A stretch of DNA of 64,000 nucleotides, taken from contig JAJFKB010000015.1 of the NCBI GenBank assembly GCA_021773395.1, forward strand, positions 1-64,000, written 5' to 3'. The notes under the pieces were generated by a model, which saw only the letters and a list, made by a program, of their open reading frames with translations, was not told where the DNA came from and made no database searches. This document shows positions 21,124-31,014 of the stretch, in pieces (the first letter of the stretch is position 1; each line of letters begins with the position of its first letter). The position numbers were made by a program, and so were the translations under genes. This DNA is from Gammaproteobacteria bacterium. GTDB taxonomy: Bacteria; Pseudomonadota; Gammaproteobacteria; Pseudomonadales; IMCC2047.

Positions 21124-21768
21124 ATGACGTATCAATCAGGAACGAATCAACCTTCTGACCCCATAGAAAAGATGGAACACGCCAAGTATGGGCAGTCACG
21201 TCGTACCAAGACACGCACGCGAAAAATTATAGTTTTATCGGCGGTGCTGGCGCTTGCATTGCTAGTACTCATAGTACAGTTGATCTATAGCGTGGCAACC
21301 ATCTCTACGTTAAATGACAAAAATCGTAAGCTTGAGATAGCATTAATAGAAGCAAAAACCACTATCCAGACACTGACGCCTGAGCTGGAGCGTACTAAGA
21401 ATGATCTTGAAAAACTGGTGCAAAGTCGTTTCCCTAATTTGCAGGAGTTAGTCACGAATCAGGTAATGGACGTGGACAATGAATACATACGCACGGTGGT
21501 TTTTACTGTAATCAAGCAGGGTAACAGGCAGCTCTATAAATACCTTCTGGTTGTAGAGAATGATACGACTTCAAAAATCAAACCTAGTTTTAGAGTGCTT
21601 CTCTTTGATCAATATGGAGTGCATGTGGCGACCGATGAGTTTCATGATGCCCAGGTGTTGCGGCCGGGGGAAAGTCGTGATTACGCTTCTGATATTGATT
21701 TCTTCTTCGATACCAAACCAAAACATTTTTATATAGACGATATAACCGCCCAAACGGCCGCTGAGTAA
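21124..21768 (+). CDS. Single-pass membrane protein with coiled coil, function unknown
   Basis: 214 residues, family not recognised. Seen: a basic cytoplasmic N-terminus (SRRTKTRTRK), one membrane segment at about residues 37-59, a heptad-like coiled coil at about 60-105 (TLNDKNRKLEIALIEAKTT), and a periplasmic domain with beta-rich stretches (YLLVVENDTTSKIKPSFRV) that resembles an Ig-like fold seen in some conserved membrane proteins. It lies alone between ligA and a receiver-domain protein. No enzyme motif. Confidence 0.65.
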   Translation: MTYQSGTNQPSDPIEKMEHAKYGQSRRTKTRTRKIIVLSAVLALALLVLIVQLIYSVATISTLNDKNRKLEIALIEAKTTIQTLTPELERTKNDLEKLVQSRFPNLQELVTNQVMDVDNEYIRTVVFTVIKQGNRQLYKYLLVVENDTTSKIKPSFRVLLFDQYGVHVATDEFHDAQVLRPGESRDYASDIDFFFDTKPKHFYIDDITAQTAAE

Positions 21769-21945
21769 TTGAACATTTATTAACGGCTTGCCAGTATAAA
21801 AATACGCTCAATTTTTGCTGATTTTACTATTCTGTCCTATAACTATTAGGTGCAATCGATTCTCCTGTAGCTTTATTCACGTCAGGACTAAAGCATTACC
21901 CGTGCCTCGGCTGAAAAATAGTAGTTTGGGGATGGGTTAGGAACG

Positions 21946-21957
21946 CAGCGTACGCTG
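21946..21957. promoter_or_regulatory. 12-bp perfect palindrome upstream of the receiver protein
   Basis: CAGCGTACGCTG is fully self-complementary and lies about 50 bases before the start at 22009, in a 240-base gap otherwise without recognisable signals. It could be an operator, but no regulator is known. Confidence 0.25.
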
Positions 21958-22008
21958 TGGCAGTGAGAAAGAAAGGAAGCTTCTTTAGGGTCTGATATAG
22001 GAATGATT

Positions 22009-23182
22009 ATGCTGAATAGAGCGTTGTTGGTTGATGATTCGAAATCTGCGAGATTTGCGTTGAGAAAGCTGCTTGAAAGGAATGGTATGCAGGTCGATGT
22101 TGCAGAAAATGCTGAGCAGGCGCTGGGATACCTCGATTCAAATCATCCGGATGTTATTTTCATGGACCATTTCATGCCCGGAATGGACGGTTTTGAGGCT
22201 GCACGTGCAATAAAGGGGCGCCCGGATCGATCCGCAATTCCCATCATTATGTGTACCTCCAAGGAAGACGATGACTACGGACAGCAGGCGCGTGCTAACG
22301 GTGCCTACGATATATTAACAAAACCCGCGACGCCATCGGCGTTAAACGAGGTGCTGGGCAATTTGCAACAGGTGTTATCCTCTAGTGCTTCCGACCAAGG
22401 CGCACCGGCTAAAGAACCGTCGATGCAAGAACAACCTGCTATCGAAACAGTGCCAACGCTAACGGAAACATTGAAAATCGAAAATGTCGAGCGGCAGGTT
22501 CGAGAACTTGCTGCTCAGCGAGTCAGCGAATTATTTAAAGAAAAAATACCTGAATTCAGAGAAGCGGTGCTGGTCAATTTTGATAAGATCGCCAAAACCA
22601 TGCTGCAAGGTTATATGGAGCAGGCCCTTGCCGAAGCCCAGAAAGAGTTTCGGCCACTTATCGAGAACACTGCCCGAGAAATTTCGCGTAAAGTCAGTCA
22701 AGATGAAGTTAGCAGTCAGCTGGCTGGCAGGTTTCAGCAATTGCAGGAGCAGGTAAACAAGGATGTGAATGAGCAACTATCTGAAATATATTCCAATATT
22801 GGTGAGTTAAAGTCCAATCAGCCCATGCGCCAAGTTGCTCCGGAACTGATGGAGGATATCTTGCAGCGCGCTCGTGATGCTGCTATCGAAGAGGCCAACG
22901 AGTCTTTACTCCAAGTATCCGAGGTGGCGCAGAATACAGCAAAACAGACTTCAGAAGAGGTTTCGCGAAATATAGCGGCAGAACTGGATAGACAGCTCGA
23001 TGACAAGTTTACCAGGTTGGCCGATTCAGCACTGCAGAAGGCGCGTCAGGAAGCGGCTGAAGTGGCCTGGAAGAAAACTCAGGAGTTGAGCCTGGATACT
23101 CAAGCGAGCATTAAAAAGCTTTATGTGATGGCCGGCGTTTCGTTGCTTTCCGGGATTGCAGCCTTGGTAGGCGTGGCTTATC

Positions 23183-23193
<11 letters not shown>
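22009..23193 (+). CDS. Receiver-domain protein with C-terminal membrane anchor
   Basis: 394 residues. Residues 1-120 are a CheY-like receiver domain: acidic pocket VDDSKSAR, phospho-acceptor Asp 53 in [13 protein letters not shown], Thr in [10 protein letters not shown] and Lys in LTKPATP. A long helical, Glu/Gln-rich region follows (about 140-370), then one hydrophobic C-terminal segment ([20 protein letters not shown]). No DNA-binding or enzymatic output domain is seen. Start set at 22009, six bases after AGGA; an ATG at 22003 touches that site. The tail-anchored layout is unusual. Its end overlaps the convergent DUF2069 gene by 11 bases. Confidence 0.85.
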
Positions 23194-24512
<1,319 letters not shown>

Positions 24513-24622
24513 AGCTATCTATTGCCTATTGGGTAAAATAGTTTTCCTGGGATCGTTAAACGATAACACTGAATTTCCAGAGACCTATCGACGTTTGGCA
24601 TTGGATTTTAAACATATTTCAC

Positions 24623-25084
24623 ATGATTGCGAAATTTAAACGAGTATTATTTGCATTATTTTTTGTCGTGCTTACTGGGTGTGACAGTGCAGACTTTGTC
24701 GACGCGCAGGGTAAAGATATCTATTGGGAAGATTTTCGTGGCCGCTGGCTGGTCATTAATTACTGGGCGGAATGGTGTAAACCCTGTCTAGAGGAGATCC
24801 CGGAACTCAACAGTCTCTATCTGGCGCATAAGGACAAGGATGCATATGTGTTGGGTATCAATTTTGATCCTCTGGAACCTGCAGAATTAAACAAACAGAT
24901 TGATGCGCTGAATGTGCAGTTTCCTGTTTTACAAAGTGACCGGGATGGCAAACTCATGTACCTGCACCCGGAGGTTTTGCCAACGACCTATATTTTTAAC
25001 CACAAGGGCGAGCTGCGCCATAAACTGGTAGGGCCGCAAACCCGGGTTAGTATTGAGGCGCTGCTGCGAAAAGGGGAGGGTTGA
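24623..25084 (+). CDS. TlpA-like thioredoxin-fold lipoprotein
   Basis: 153 residues. A lipoprotein signal peptide ends at the lipobox VLTGC. The thioredoxin-fold domain has the active site WAEWCKPC and the cis-Pro segment LPTTYIFNHKG. It should reduce or exchange disulfides in the periplasm. Divergent from arsC across 110 bases. The acylphosphatase gene starts three bases after it. Confidence 0.88.
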   Translation: MIAKFKRVLFALFFVVLTGCDSADFVDAQGKDIYWEDFRGRWLVINYWAEWCKPCLEEIPELNSLYLAHKDKDAYVLGINFDPLEPAELNKQIDALNVQFPVLQSDRDGKLMYLHPEVLPTTYIFNHKGELRHKLVGPQTRVSIEALLRKGEG

Positions 25085-25087
25085 TCT

Positions 25088-25360
25088 ATGGCTCTGATCT
25101 GTGTGCAGGCTTTTGTTTCCGGTCGCGTCCAGAGAGTCTGGTATCGTGAATCGACGAAACGCCAGGCTCTGGCGAGCGGCGTTACCGGCTGGGCTAAAAA
25201 CCTGCCGGATGGTCGTGTTGAAGTGCTCCTTTGCGGTGAACAAGAAGCAGTGAACCAGGTGCTTGCCTGGTTGTATGAAGGGCCATCCAATGCACAGGTG
25301 AAGGGGGTCGAGACTCAAGTGCTGGAATGGCAGGCGGTGAGCGGCTTTACCACGGGTTAA
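25088..25360 (+). CDS. acyP: Acylphosphatase
   Basis: 90 residues, the normal size. It hydrolyses acyl phosphates. Catalytic Arg is in GRVQRVWYRE and catalytic Asn in GWAKNLPDGRVEV. The usual Gly after VQ is Arg here (VQRVWYR). Three bases downstream of the TlpA-like gene, so probably co-transcribed. Confidence 0.93.
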   Translation: MALICVQAFVSGRVQRVWYRESTKRQALASGVTGWAKNLPDGRVEVLLCGEQEAVNQVLAWLYEGPSNAQVKGVETQVLEWQAVSGFTTG

Positions 25361-25393
25361 GCCGTGCGCCTGTCACTAAGTTGCGTTAGGCTG

Positions 25394-25780
25394 TTAAAAA
25401 ATTTGCCATAGCAACCATCCACTGCTGACCAGGTATACAGCAAAGGTACCCAGCATAGATATTGGTCGGGTTAGGGCGTGCGGGCTTACCTGCAACGTTA
25501 TATAGTGCATGAGACGAGAAACCAGCAAGGTCAGCCCCAGACTATGGGTAAAGGCGACAGACGCGCCATTTGCTTCCGTCAAAGCAATCAAGGCAAGTGC
25601 CAACGGTACAGTTTCTACAAAATTTGCATGGGCACGCATTCTCCTTAGTAATAGCTGGTTACCCCCATCCAGGAAGGAGATGCCTGTGCGCTTACGAACC
25701 AGGCCTACGCGAAAAGTGAACACCACAAAGAGTAAGGCAAAAGCAACAATATAAAGGGTGCTTACGGGCAGAATGGACAT
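25394..25780 (-). CDS. MAPEG family membrane protein
   Basis: 128 residues with four membrane helices. The motif RRMRAHANFVETVPLAL and the ending of the hydrophobic helix pattern match the bacterial MAPEG family (membrane-associated, glutathione-related). Substrate unknown. Convergent with acyP and divergent from the HxlR regulator. Confidence 0.85.
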   Translation of the reverse strand: MSILPVSTLYIVAFALLFVVFTFRVGLVRKRTGISFLDGGNQLLLRRMRAHANFVETVPLALALIALTEANGASVAFTHSLGLTLLVSRLMHYITLQVSPHALTRPISMLGTFAVYLVSSGWLLWQIF

Positions 25781-25869
25781 CAGGTCTCCAATTTAGAAAA
25801 TGCATACTAATTATGTGCCAGCCATTTTAATACTTTACTTGTGTATTGCAAGTGAAACATAATAAGCCA

Positions 25870-26316
25870 ATGACTGAACCGATTCGAAGATCACCCTGCC
25901 CAATTAATTTTGCATTGGAGTTGTTTGGTGATAAGTGGACCCTGCTCATTATTCGTGACCTGATTTTTATGCGAAAAAAAGGTTATGGCGAATTTATGGA
26001 ATCTCCCGAAGGTATTTCCACCAATATCCTGGCAGATCGTCTCAGGCAGCTGGTTGATAATGGACTGATCGAGAAATATCCTGATCACAACGATAAGAAA
26101 AAGTTTGTTTATCTGCTCACCGAGAAAGGTGAAGCGCTGGTACCGGTATTGGTGGAGATTATTCGTTGGGGGGTTCAGTATGATACGCAGGCTAAGAATG
26201 CAATTCCAATTGAAGTAAGCGCGCGCCTGAAAAGCGATGCCATGGGTTTTATTGAGGAGACACGAAAGTCTGTCAGAAAAGAGCGCAAGCAGTATCTAAA
26301 GTGGTTGGCAAGTTGA
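25870..26316 (+). CDS. HxlR family transcriptional regulator
   Basis: 148 residues. A winged helix-turn-helix of the HxlR type: SPCPINFALELFGDKWTLLIIRDL at the start (Cys conserved in this family and often redox-active), ISTNILADRLRQLVDNGLI as recognition region, and the wing YLLTEKGEALVPVL. It probably controls a neighbour such as the MAPEG or GST gene in response to electrophiles or redox stress. Start set at ATG 25870; a TTG at 25846 would add eight residues. No clear ribosome site for either. Confidence 0.88.
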   Translation: MTEPIRRSPCPINFALELFGDKWTLLIIRDLIFMRKKGYGEFMESPEGISTNILADRLRQLVDNGLIEKYPDHNDKKKFVYLLTEKGEALVPVLVEIIRWGVQYDTQAKNAIPIEVSARLKSDAMGFIEETRKSVRKERKQYLKWLAS

Positions 26317-26387
26317 TCAGATGCTGTCTTGGATGATTGCGATTTAAATAGGCGTCTAATAAGCAGATACAAACAGAGGATTGATCG

Positions 26388-27023
26388 ATGAAAATATATG
26401 GCTTTGCCACATACAACGTGACCAAAGTGTTGCTGACAGCTGAAGAACTGGGTCTACAATATGAGTATATTCCACTTAATCCTTTAGAGGGGGAGCAAAA
26501 AACAGAGGAGCATCTGCGGCGCCACCCGTTAGGACAGGTGCCGGTATTGGAGCACGAGGGTGAGTGTTATATTGAAAGTGCGGCTATTTGTCGCTATCTG
26601 GCAAGAATCAGCGGTTCTCGACTTTACCAGGGCGATGCCAGGCAGAAAGCAAAAATAGATAGGTGGGTGGATTTTAGCACCTTGCATATGGGACGTTGGC
26701 TAGCCACTTACTTTTTTCAGGAAATCGTGAACAGCAAGTTTTTTGGTAACGAGATTGATCAGCAGGCGCTGGCAGAGGCAGGAGAATACCTTCAACAGCA
26801 ATTCCCCGTGCTTGATGCTGTGCTGGCAGGCAATGAATTTATGGCCGGTGGTGGAATCAGTATTGCCGACCTGATCGGGTTTTCCTATGTACAAATTCAT
26901 GAGGTGACCAGCGTCGATATCAGTGCATATGAACACCTCTCACGATGGTATTCGCAGATCAGGGAAAGGCCTTCATTTTCTGCTGCTATGAGTCATTTTC
27001 CTAATCACCAGATCCTGCATTGA
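26388..27023 (+). CDS. Glutathione S-transferase family protein
   Basis: 211 residues. N-terminal thioredoxin-like domain (residues 1-78) with the glutathione-binding segment GQVPVLEHEGECYIESAAICRYLAR, then an all-helical C-terminal domain with the N-capping motif ISIADLIGFSYV. It conjugates glutathione to electrophiles or acts as an isomerase; substrate not predictable. Start follows an AGAGGA-type ribosome site. Next to the HxlR regulator, on the same strand. Confidence 0.9.
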   Translation: MKIYGFATYNVTKVLLTAEELGLQYEYIPLNPLEGEQKTEEHLRRHPLGQVPVLEHEGECYIESAAICRYLARISGSRLYQGDARQKAKIDRWVDFSTLHMGRWLATYFFQEIVNSKFFGNEIDQQALAEAGEYLQQQFPVLDAVLAGNEFMAGGGISIADLIGFSYVQIHEVTSVDISAYEHLSRWYSQIRERPSFSAAMSHFPNHQILH

Positions 27024-27080
27024 GGGTTGAATCGAATTGAATTGAAGGGTGAATTGACTCTAGGGTTGAATTGAATCACA
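27024..27080 (+). repeat. Cluster of short GGGTTGAAT-type repeats
   Basis: Directly after the GST stop, three units beginning at 27024, 27047 and 27063 share GGGT(T)GAAT, with extra GAATTGA units between them. It is an imperfect short tandem array. No function is evident. Confidence 0.4.
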
Positions 27081-27224
27081 TGACTTGATCTTTTGTTCCT
27101 TAGGGGGATACATTAACACTAATAGGCTAGCTCAGAGTAGACGGTATTTACTTAGCTGATTTTAATAATGGCCGAAGAGATTTTTAATCTGCTGTCTGTG
27201 CATACAGACGAATGGAGATATTAA

Positions 27225-27683
27225 ATGAAAAGACTACTAATTATTGTTGTTTTTGCATCACTGGCGGTTTTATCTGGCTGTGACACTAGCCCAAAGTCTC
27301 CGAGAGGGTTCAGTTTGCCAGAGGGTGATCCTAAGGTCGGCCAAGCAGTCTTTGTTGAATTACAATGTAATGCCTGCCATCAGATTCCCGGAGTAGAGCA
27401 GCTTCAGAGTGCGGTGGGTGAACCGCAGATTTCTGTAAAGCTGGGTGGGAAAGTAAGTAAAATCAAGACCTATGGCGAGCTGGTCACTTCTGTGATTAAC
27501 CCCTCGCATCGCTTGGTTAAAGGCTATCCTGCCGATAAAATACAGAGCGACGGCGAATCAAAAATGCGTAACTATAACGATATGATGACTGTTCGTCAGC
27601 TCATTGACCTGGTTGCATTTCTACAATCAAAATATGATCTGCTTATCTACGACCCGACCCGATACCGTTCCTACAAGCTTTAG
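27225..27683 (+). CDS. Cytochrome c lipoprotein
   Basis: 152 residues. A lipoprotein signal ends at the lipobox VLSGC. One haem motif CNACH lies in VELQCNACHQIPG, and the likely axial Met is in ESKMRNYNDMMTVRQ, followed by LIDLVAFLQSKYDL, a C-terminal helix common in small electron-carrying cytochromes. It is probably a membrane-tethered mono-haem electron carrier in the periplasm and a client of the Ccm system. Alone on its strand. Confidence 0.9.
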   Translation: MKRLLIIVVFASLAVLSGCDTSPKSPRGFSLPEGDPKVGQAVFVELQCNACHQIPGVEQLQSAVGEPQISVKLGGKVSKIKTYGELVTSVINPSHRLVKGYPADKIQSDGESKMRNYNDMMTVRQLIDLVAFLQSKYDLLIYDPTRYRSYKL

Positions 27684-27722
27684 TCGGGATCTGATCGGGC
27701 CGGATGCTGGAAACCCGGCGGT

Positions 27723-28112
27723 TTAGCGGGGTTGCATCACGATCGGGTTTTCTTTGCGGTCGAAAATCACATAGCTGCTAAGCTCTTGACCGCTCGTTAA
27801 ATCGTTCGCCATTTTGTTTAAATGGGGCTCGGCATCATCGGTCGTCGGAGGGGCGTTAACAGTCCCGCTTAGGCCTGCTATCAGCATAATGTCCCAATCG
27901 GTTGAAATGTTATCAGCCTCCTCAACCAGCGCTTTAAAAGAGACGATATCTTCTGGTAATTTATCCACGCACATCAGTGGTGTGATAGTGCCGGTTTGGT
28001 GTTTCTTCTTTTTCTTCTTTTTAGATTCAGTTTTAGCAAAAAGGAAGAGTAATCGCTGCTGCTCCTTTTGCTCCTGTGCGGCTTTGATTAAATCTGCGAG
28101 GGTGGCGATCAT
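27723..28112 (-). CDS. Small conserved protein with a lysine run, function unknown
   Basis: 129 residues. It resembles a small family in Pseudomonas-like bacteria with the pattern QRLLFLFAKTE, then ITPLMCVDKLPEDI, then DWDIMLIAGLSG and YVIFDRKENP at the end. I recall that such proteins are sometimes labelled ribonucleotide reductase subunit alpha in databases; nothing here supports that reaction. Near residue 32 there is a run of seven Lys (SKKKKKKKH), seen in DNA as a T/C-rich tract around 28003-28024. Cytoplasmic, no membrane segment. Confidence 0.65.
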   Translation of the reverse strand: MIATLADLIKAAQEQKEQQRLLFLFAKTESKKKKKKKHQTGTITPLMCVDKLPEDIVSFKALVEEADNISTDWDIMLIAGLSGTVNAPPTTDDAEPHLNKMANDLTSGQELSSYVIFDRKENPIVMQPR

Positions 28113-28267
28113 AGGGTATAACCTGTAAAAAAACGAATAGTAGATTAAAGAGATTTCAGGGGATGCACTTTAACCTGTTGTGGCGACGTTGTCTTGATTT
28201 GAATCAATCTGTTGTTAGCCTTGCTGGCAGAGCGTATTAAATTGAAGTGAGTATGTTGGTTGGTTGT

Positions 28268-28654
28268 ATGAAATACAAAATAGTTTTTAGTGGGATGATC
28301 GTTCTGGGATGCCTTTTAGCCAGTTTGTCGATGGCACAGGACTCAGAGTTTAGGGCGGGCAGCTCGGCTTATCTCTGTTTGAAAAGAACCCTGCACCCAA
28401 CCTGGCCGGAGGTGTTTGCTGTTCAGGTTGAGGTGATAGCAGTACTGGAAAAGAGGTATAAAGTTCGGGTGGTGAATGAGTTTCCCATGCCGGGACGCAC
28501 CAACGAGAAGGAGGTCCCGGTCAAAGGGGATGTGATGAAAATATCCAAGAACCGGGTGTATACCGGGGAGCAGGCAGGAGTTGAGCCCGGAGACCGATTC
28601 CAGAGTAAGGCAGTTTGTAGTGCGTTAATGAAAGAAACAGGTAATGGCCCTTAA
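28268..28654 (+). CDS. Small exported protein, function unknown
   Basis: 128 residues. The N-terminus MKYKIVFSGMIVLGCLLAS ending SMA is a signal peptide. The mature part has two Cys (YLCLKR and KAVCSALM) that may pair, and a beta-strand-rich centre (KRYKVRVVNEF). No family recognised. Start chosen at 28268 to begin the signal peptide; in-frame GTG 28247 and ATG 28253 are alternatives. Its stop directly abuts the stop of the convergent gene at 28655. Confidence 0.55.
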   Translation: MKYKIVFSGMIVLGCLLASLSMAQDSEFRAGSSAYLCLKRTLHPTWPEVFAVQVEVIAVLEKRYKVRVVNEFPMPGRTNEKEVPVKGDVMKISKNRVYTGEQAGVEPGDRFQSKAVCSALMKETGNGP

Positions 28655-29275
28655 TCAGGATTGTGATTTCACTTTTTGCAGGTTTGGTGCCAGCAGATTC
28701 AAAAACTGGCGGTTTAAACCACCCCATAACAATATCGGTACGAGCGGCGGTAGAATCAGGTAACCCAGTTGATAACTGAGTGCCAGTGTTTCGCGAACCA
28801 ACCGACTGAGGCCGAGTTCGGCCGCTACGCCATTACCCAGCTTAAATGACAGCGTTACCAAGGCTTCGGTGACCACTCCCCAGCATTGAAAGGGAATCAA
28901 GGCGACAATTCCGATCAGCAGCCAGCCGATTCTTAGCTTGATCTTGTTGGCGACGGCCAGGGTCATCGCAGCATACAGCGGTGTTCCATAGCAGTATTTG
29001 AGTGCTTCTATGCTGAAGGTGATCAGACCAACCGGCTGGCCAGGCAGGTAATTGGCTAGTAGTGAGCTTTTATATGGAGTGACCAGTTCGTAGGAGATAC
29101 CCTGTTGTTCAATGGCGCTGACGGCATAGGGGAAAAATTCAAGCAAAAATAGTTCGCTTAACCAACGCACTGGCACGAGTAGCGTTTCGGCAAGGAAGTA
29201 CCAGGCTACAAAGCAAACAGGAGCCCAGAGCAGTACCCGCAGCAAAAAGCCGCTAAGTGGTGAGCGGGGCTTCAT
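28655..29275 (-). CDS. Exosortase H-associated membrane protein
   Basis: 206 residues with about five hydrophobic segments. It begins 23 bases inside the end of the exosortase gene and is therefore coupled to it. The segment PVGLITFSIEALKYCYGTPLYAA and its position match the membrane protein regularly encoded beside exosortase H. It probably forms part of the sorting complex. Identification rests mostly on gene context and general pattern. Confidence 0.7.
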   Translation of the reverse strand: MKPRSPLSGFLLRVLLWAPVCFVAWYFLAETLLVPVRWLSELFLLEFFPYAVSAIEQQGISYELVTPYKSSLLANYLPGQPVGLITFSIEALKYCYGTPLYAAMTLAVANKIKLRIGWLLIGIVALIPFQCWGVVTEALVTLSFKLGNGVAAELGLSRLVRETLALSYQLGYLILPPLVPILLWGGLNRQFLNLLAPNLQKVKSQS

Positions 29276-29756
29276 CGCTTATCTCCGGGTCAGGCAACCA
29301 GCGCAGCCAGAGCACAAAGACCACCAGTGCATCCAGTATAATCAGTGCTTGCCACAGGTAGAGGTGTGCCCAATCAAACCAGGCCCGGTTCCACTGCAAC
29401 AGATAGAAAAGACTAATCAGACGAACCAGGTTGACAGATTGAATGGCAAAAAAGCCATAGACAAAGCCTTTTAGCTTGTAGACAAATTCGGTGGGTACGG
29501 AGATGATTCCGGCAACCAGAATGATAATCGCTTCGATGCCATTACAGCCGGGCTGAATCGATACCGCCAGTCCGCTCTGGGCGTCCCTAATGACAATACC
29601 ATTGGCAATTACTGAGCTGTCAAAGAGCTGCATGAGGGTTGCCGACAGGTAGGCAAGCATTGCGGTAAAGGGTTGCACAAAATGCAATTGCACAGGATTG
29701 AGCAGTTCAAGTGCAAACAATGTCATTAGTACAAGGAGAAAGAGCCAGATTCGCAT
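29253..29756 (-). CDS. xrtH: Exosortase H (XrtH)
   Basis: 167 residues, the short archaeal/XrtH type of exosortase. This membrane transpeptidase-like enzyme cleaves C-terminal sorting signals. The predicted triad is visible: Cys 71 in SIQPGCNGIEA, Arg 112 in SVNLVRLISLFYLL and His 131 in WAHLYLWQ. Membrane helices surround the triad. XrtH is generally associated with IPTL-CTERM substrates, whereas the two sorting-signal proteins near the window start carry VPEP/VPAP motifs. Co-transcribed with its membrane partner. Confidence 0.85.
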   Translation of the reverse strand: MRIWLFLLVLMTLFALELLNPVQLHFVQPFTAMLAYLSATLMQLFDSSVIANGIVIRDAQSGLAVSIQPGCNGIEAIIILVAGIISVPTEFVYKLKGFVYGFFAIQSVNLVRLISLFYLLQWNRAWFDWAHLYLWQALIILDALVVFVLWLRWLPDPEISDEAPLTT

Positions 29757-29937
29757 GGCGCTATTCTAGTCCAGAAGCATTGAGAAAGTGAAGGAGAGCT
29801 TTGCACCTTTCAGGATATCACTTGCAAAATCAGGCATTAGTTTTTACAGTCGCTTGCTGTTGGCAGATCAAAATCCTTTTCAAGTAATAGTTCTGCCTTG
29901 ATTGGATACTACTTTTTACAGGCCGGGATATACCCTC

Positions 29938-30687
29938 ATGACGGGTACAAATAAAAACTCTTTGGGGTTGCTAAGAGAGCGGGCTGGGCAATTTCTGGCA
30001 CGCAGGAAGAAGCGCTCATTGCTGCGGCTGTTGGATGGTCAGGGGCTGGAAATTGGCGCGCTTCACTTGCCTGTGGTGGCGCCTCACCTGGATATTCAGT
30101 ATGTCGATCGCATGACTCGGGCCGGGTTGCGTGACCAGTATCCTGAGCTGGCCAATCTACCCATCGTTGAACCCGATGTTATTGATGATGGCGAACAATT
30201 AGTCACTATTTCAGATAGTTCTCAGGATTTTGTGATTGCCAGCCATCTCATCGAACATATCCCCAACCCCATTCAAGGATTGCTGGCCTGGCAGCGAGTG
30301 TTAAAACCTAATGGCAGGTTGTTTTTAGCTGTGCCGGACCGACGCTTTACCTTTGATCGAGATCGAGCCTTGACGGAGATAGATCATTTGCTGCTGGATT
30401 ACCAGAATCCCAGTCGGGAACGCGATTTTATGGCCTTCGAAGAATTCGCGCTAAAGGTGAGCTGTCGCGAGTTCAAACTTAGACCGGAATCCGAATATCT
30501 TGAATTGGCAAAGGAACTTTTCGAGCAGAATTACAGCATCCATTATCACGTCTGGGAGGACCATAGTTTTATGGGATTCATCAGTTGGCTTGAACAGCAC
30601 TTTGATGGCTGGAAGATGCAATGTATCGCACAAATGCCTACCCGAGGTGGTGAATTTGCTTTAGTACTGGAAAAGCCCGCGTGTTAA
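29938..30687 (+). CDS. Class I SAM-dependent methyltransferase
   Basis: 249 residues. The glycine-rich SAM loop is GLEIGALHLPV; a later motif is DFVIASHLIEHIPNPIQGL and the post-II strand is PNGRLFLAVPDRRFTFD. This form (LEIGALH, VPDRR) is common in methyltransferases of glycan and lipopolysaccharide gene sets, but no such genes adjoin it. Start set at ATG 29938, nine bases after GGGA; a TTG at 29902 would extend it. Convergent with the zinc-ribbon gene, overlapping by four bases. Confidence 0.75.
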   Translation: MTGTNKNSLGLLRERAGQFLARRKKRSLLRLLDGQGLEIGALHLPVVAPHLDIQYVDRMTRAGLRDQYPELANLPIVEPDVIDDGEQLVTISDSSQDFVIASHLIEHIPNPIQGLLAWQRVLKPNGRLFLAVPDRRFTFDRDRALTEIDHLLLDYQNPSRERDFMAFEEFALKVSCREFKLRPESEYLELAKELFEQNYSIHYHVWEDHSFMGFISWLEQHFDGWKMQCIAQMPTRGGEFALVLEKPAC

Positions 30688-30941
30688 TTGAATCCGCAGC
30701 CTCCCGATGAACATCCGCCACCTGTGGCACAGGGCGGCAAATCCGGTTGACCTAGCGTTGAACTTTTTACCACCTGTCCGCCATTGGCAAGACGCTCTAC
30801 AGGCGCATCTGCCGGGGTGTTGCCAACCTCAATTCCTGCGAGCTGACAAAGTTCGCTCCAGGTCGTCATTTTGTCGCGCATGGAGTGCTTCACTTCTATC
30901 ACTTGTCCATTGGCAGCGCATCGGTAATCGTAGGTTGGCAT
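30684..30941 (-). CDS. FmdB-type zinc-ribbon family protein
   Basis: 85 residues beginning MPTYDYRCAANGQ, the standard FmdB opening, with a Cys-rich end (CATGGGCSSGGCG). The usual CxxC pair at the N-terminus is reduced to one Cys, a variant found in many proteobacteria. Function unknown. Start set at 30941, nine codons inside a longer frame, because MPTYDYRC is the family start. Confidence 0.75.
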   Translation of the reverse strand: MPTYDYRCAANGQVIEVKHSMRDKMTTWSELCQLAGIEVGNTPADAPVERLANGGQVVKSSTLGQPDLPPCATGGGCSSGGCGFN

Positions 30942-31014
30942 CATTGGCTCCAGAATCAGGTGGTCCAATTATAAGGTTGGGCTAATGAAGGGACAAGCCT
31001 TGTTTCGCTGAGGT

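Noticed and set aside
21890-22000. Possible c-di-GMP (GEMM) riboswitch before the receiver protein
   Set aside because: Some GGAACGCAG-like bases were present, but the conserved GEMM core and helices could not be laid out.
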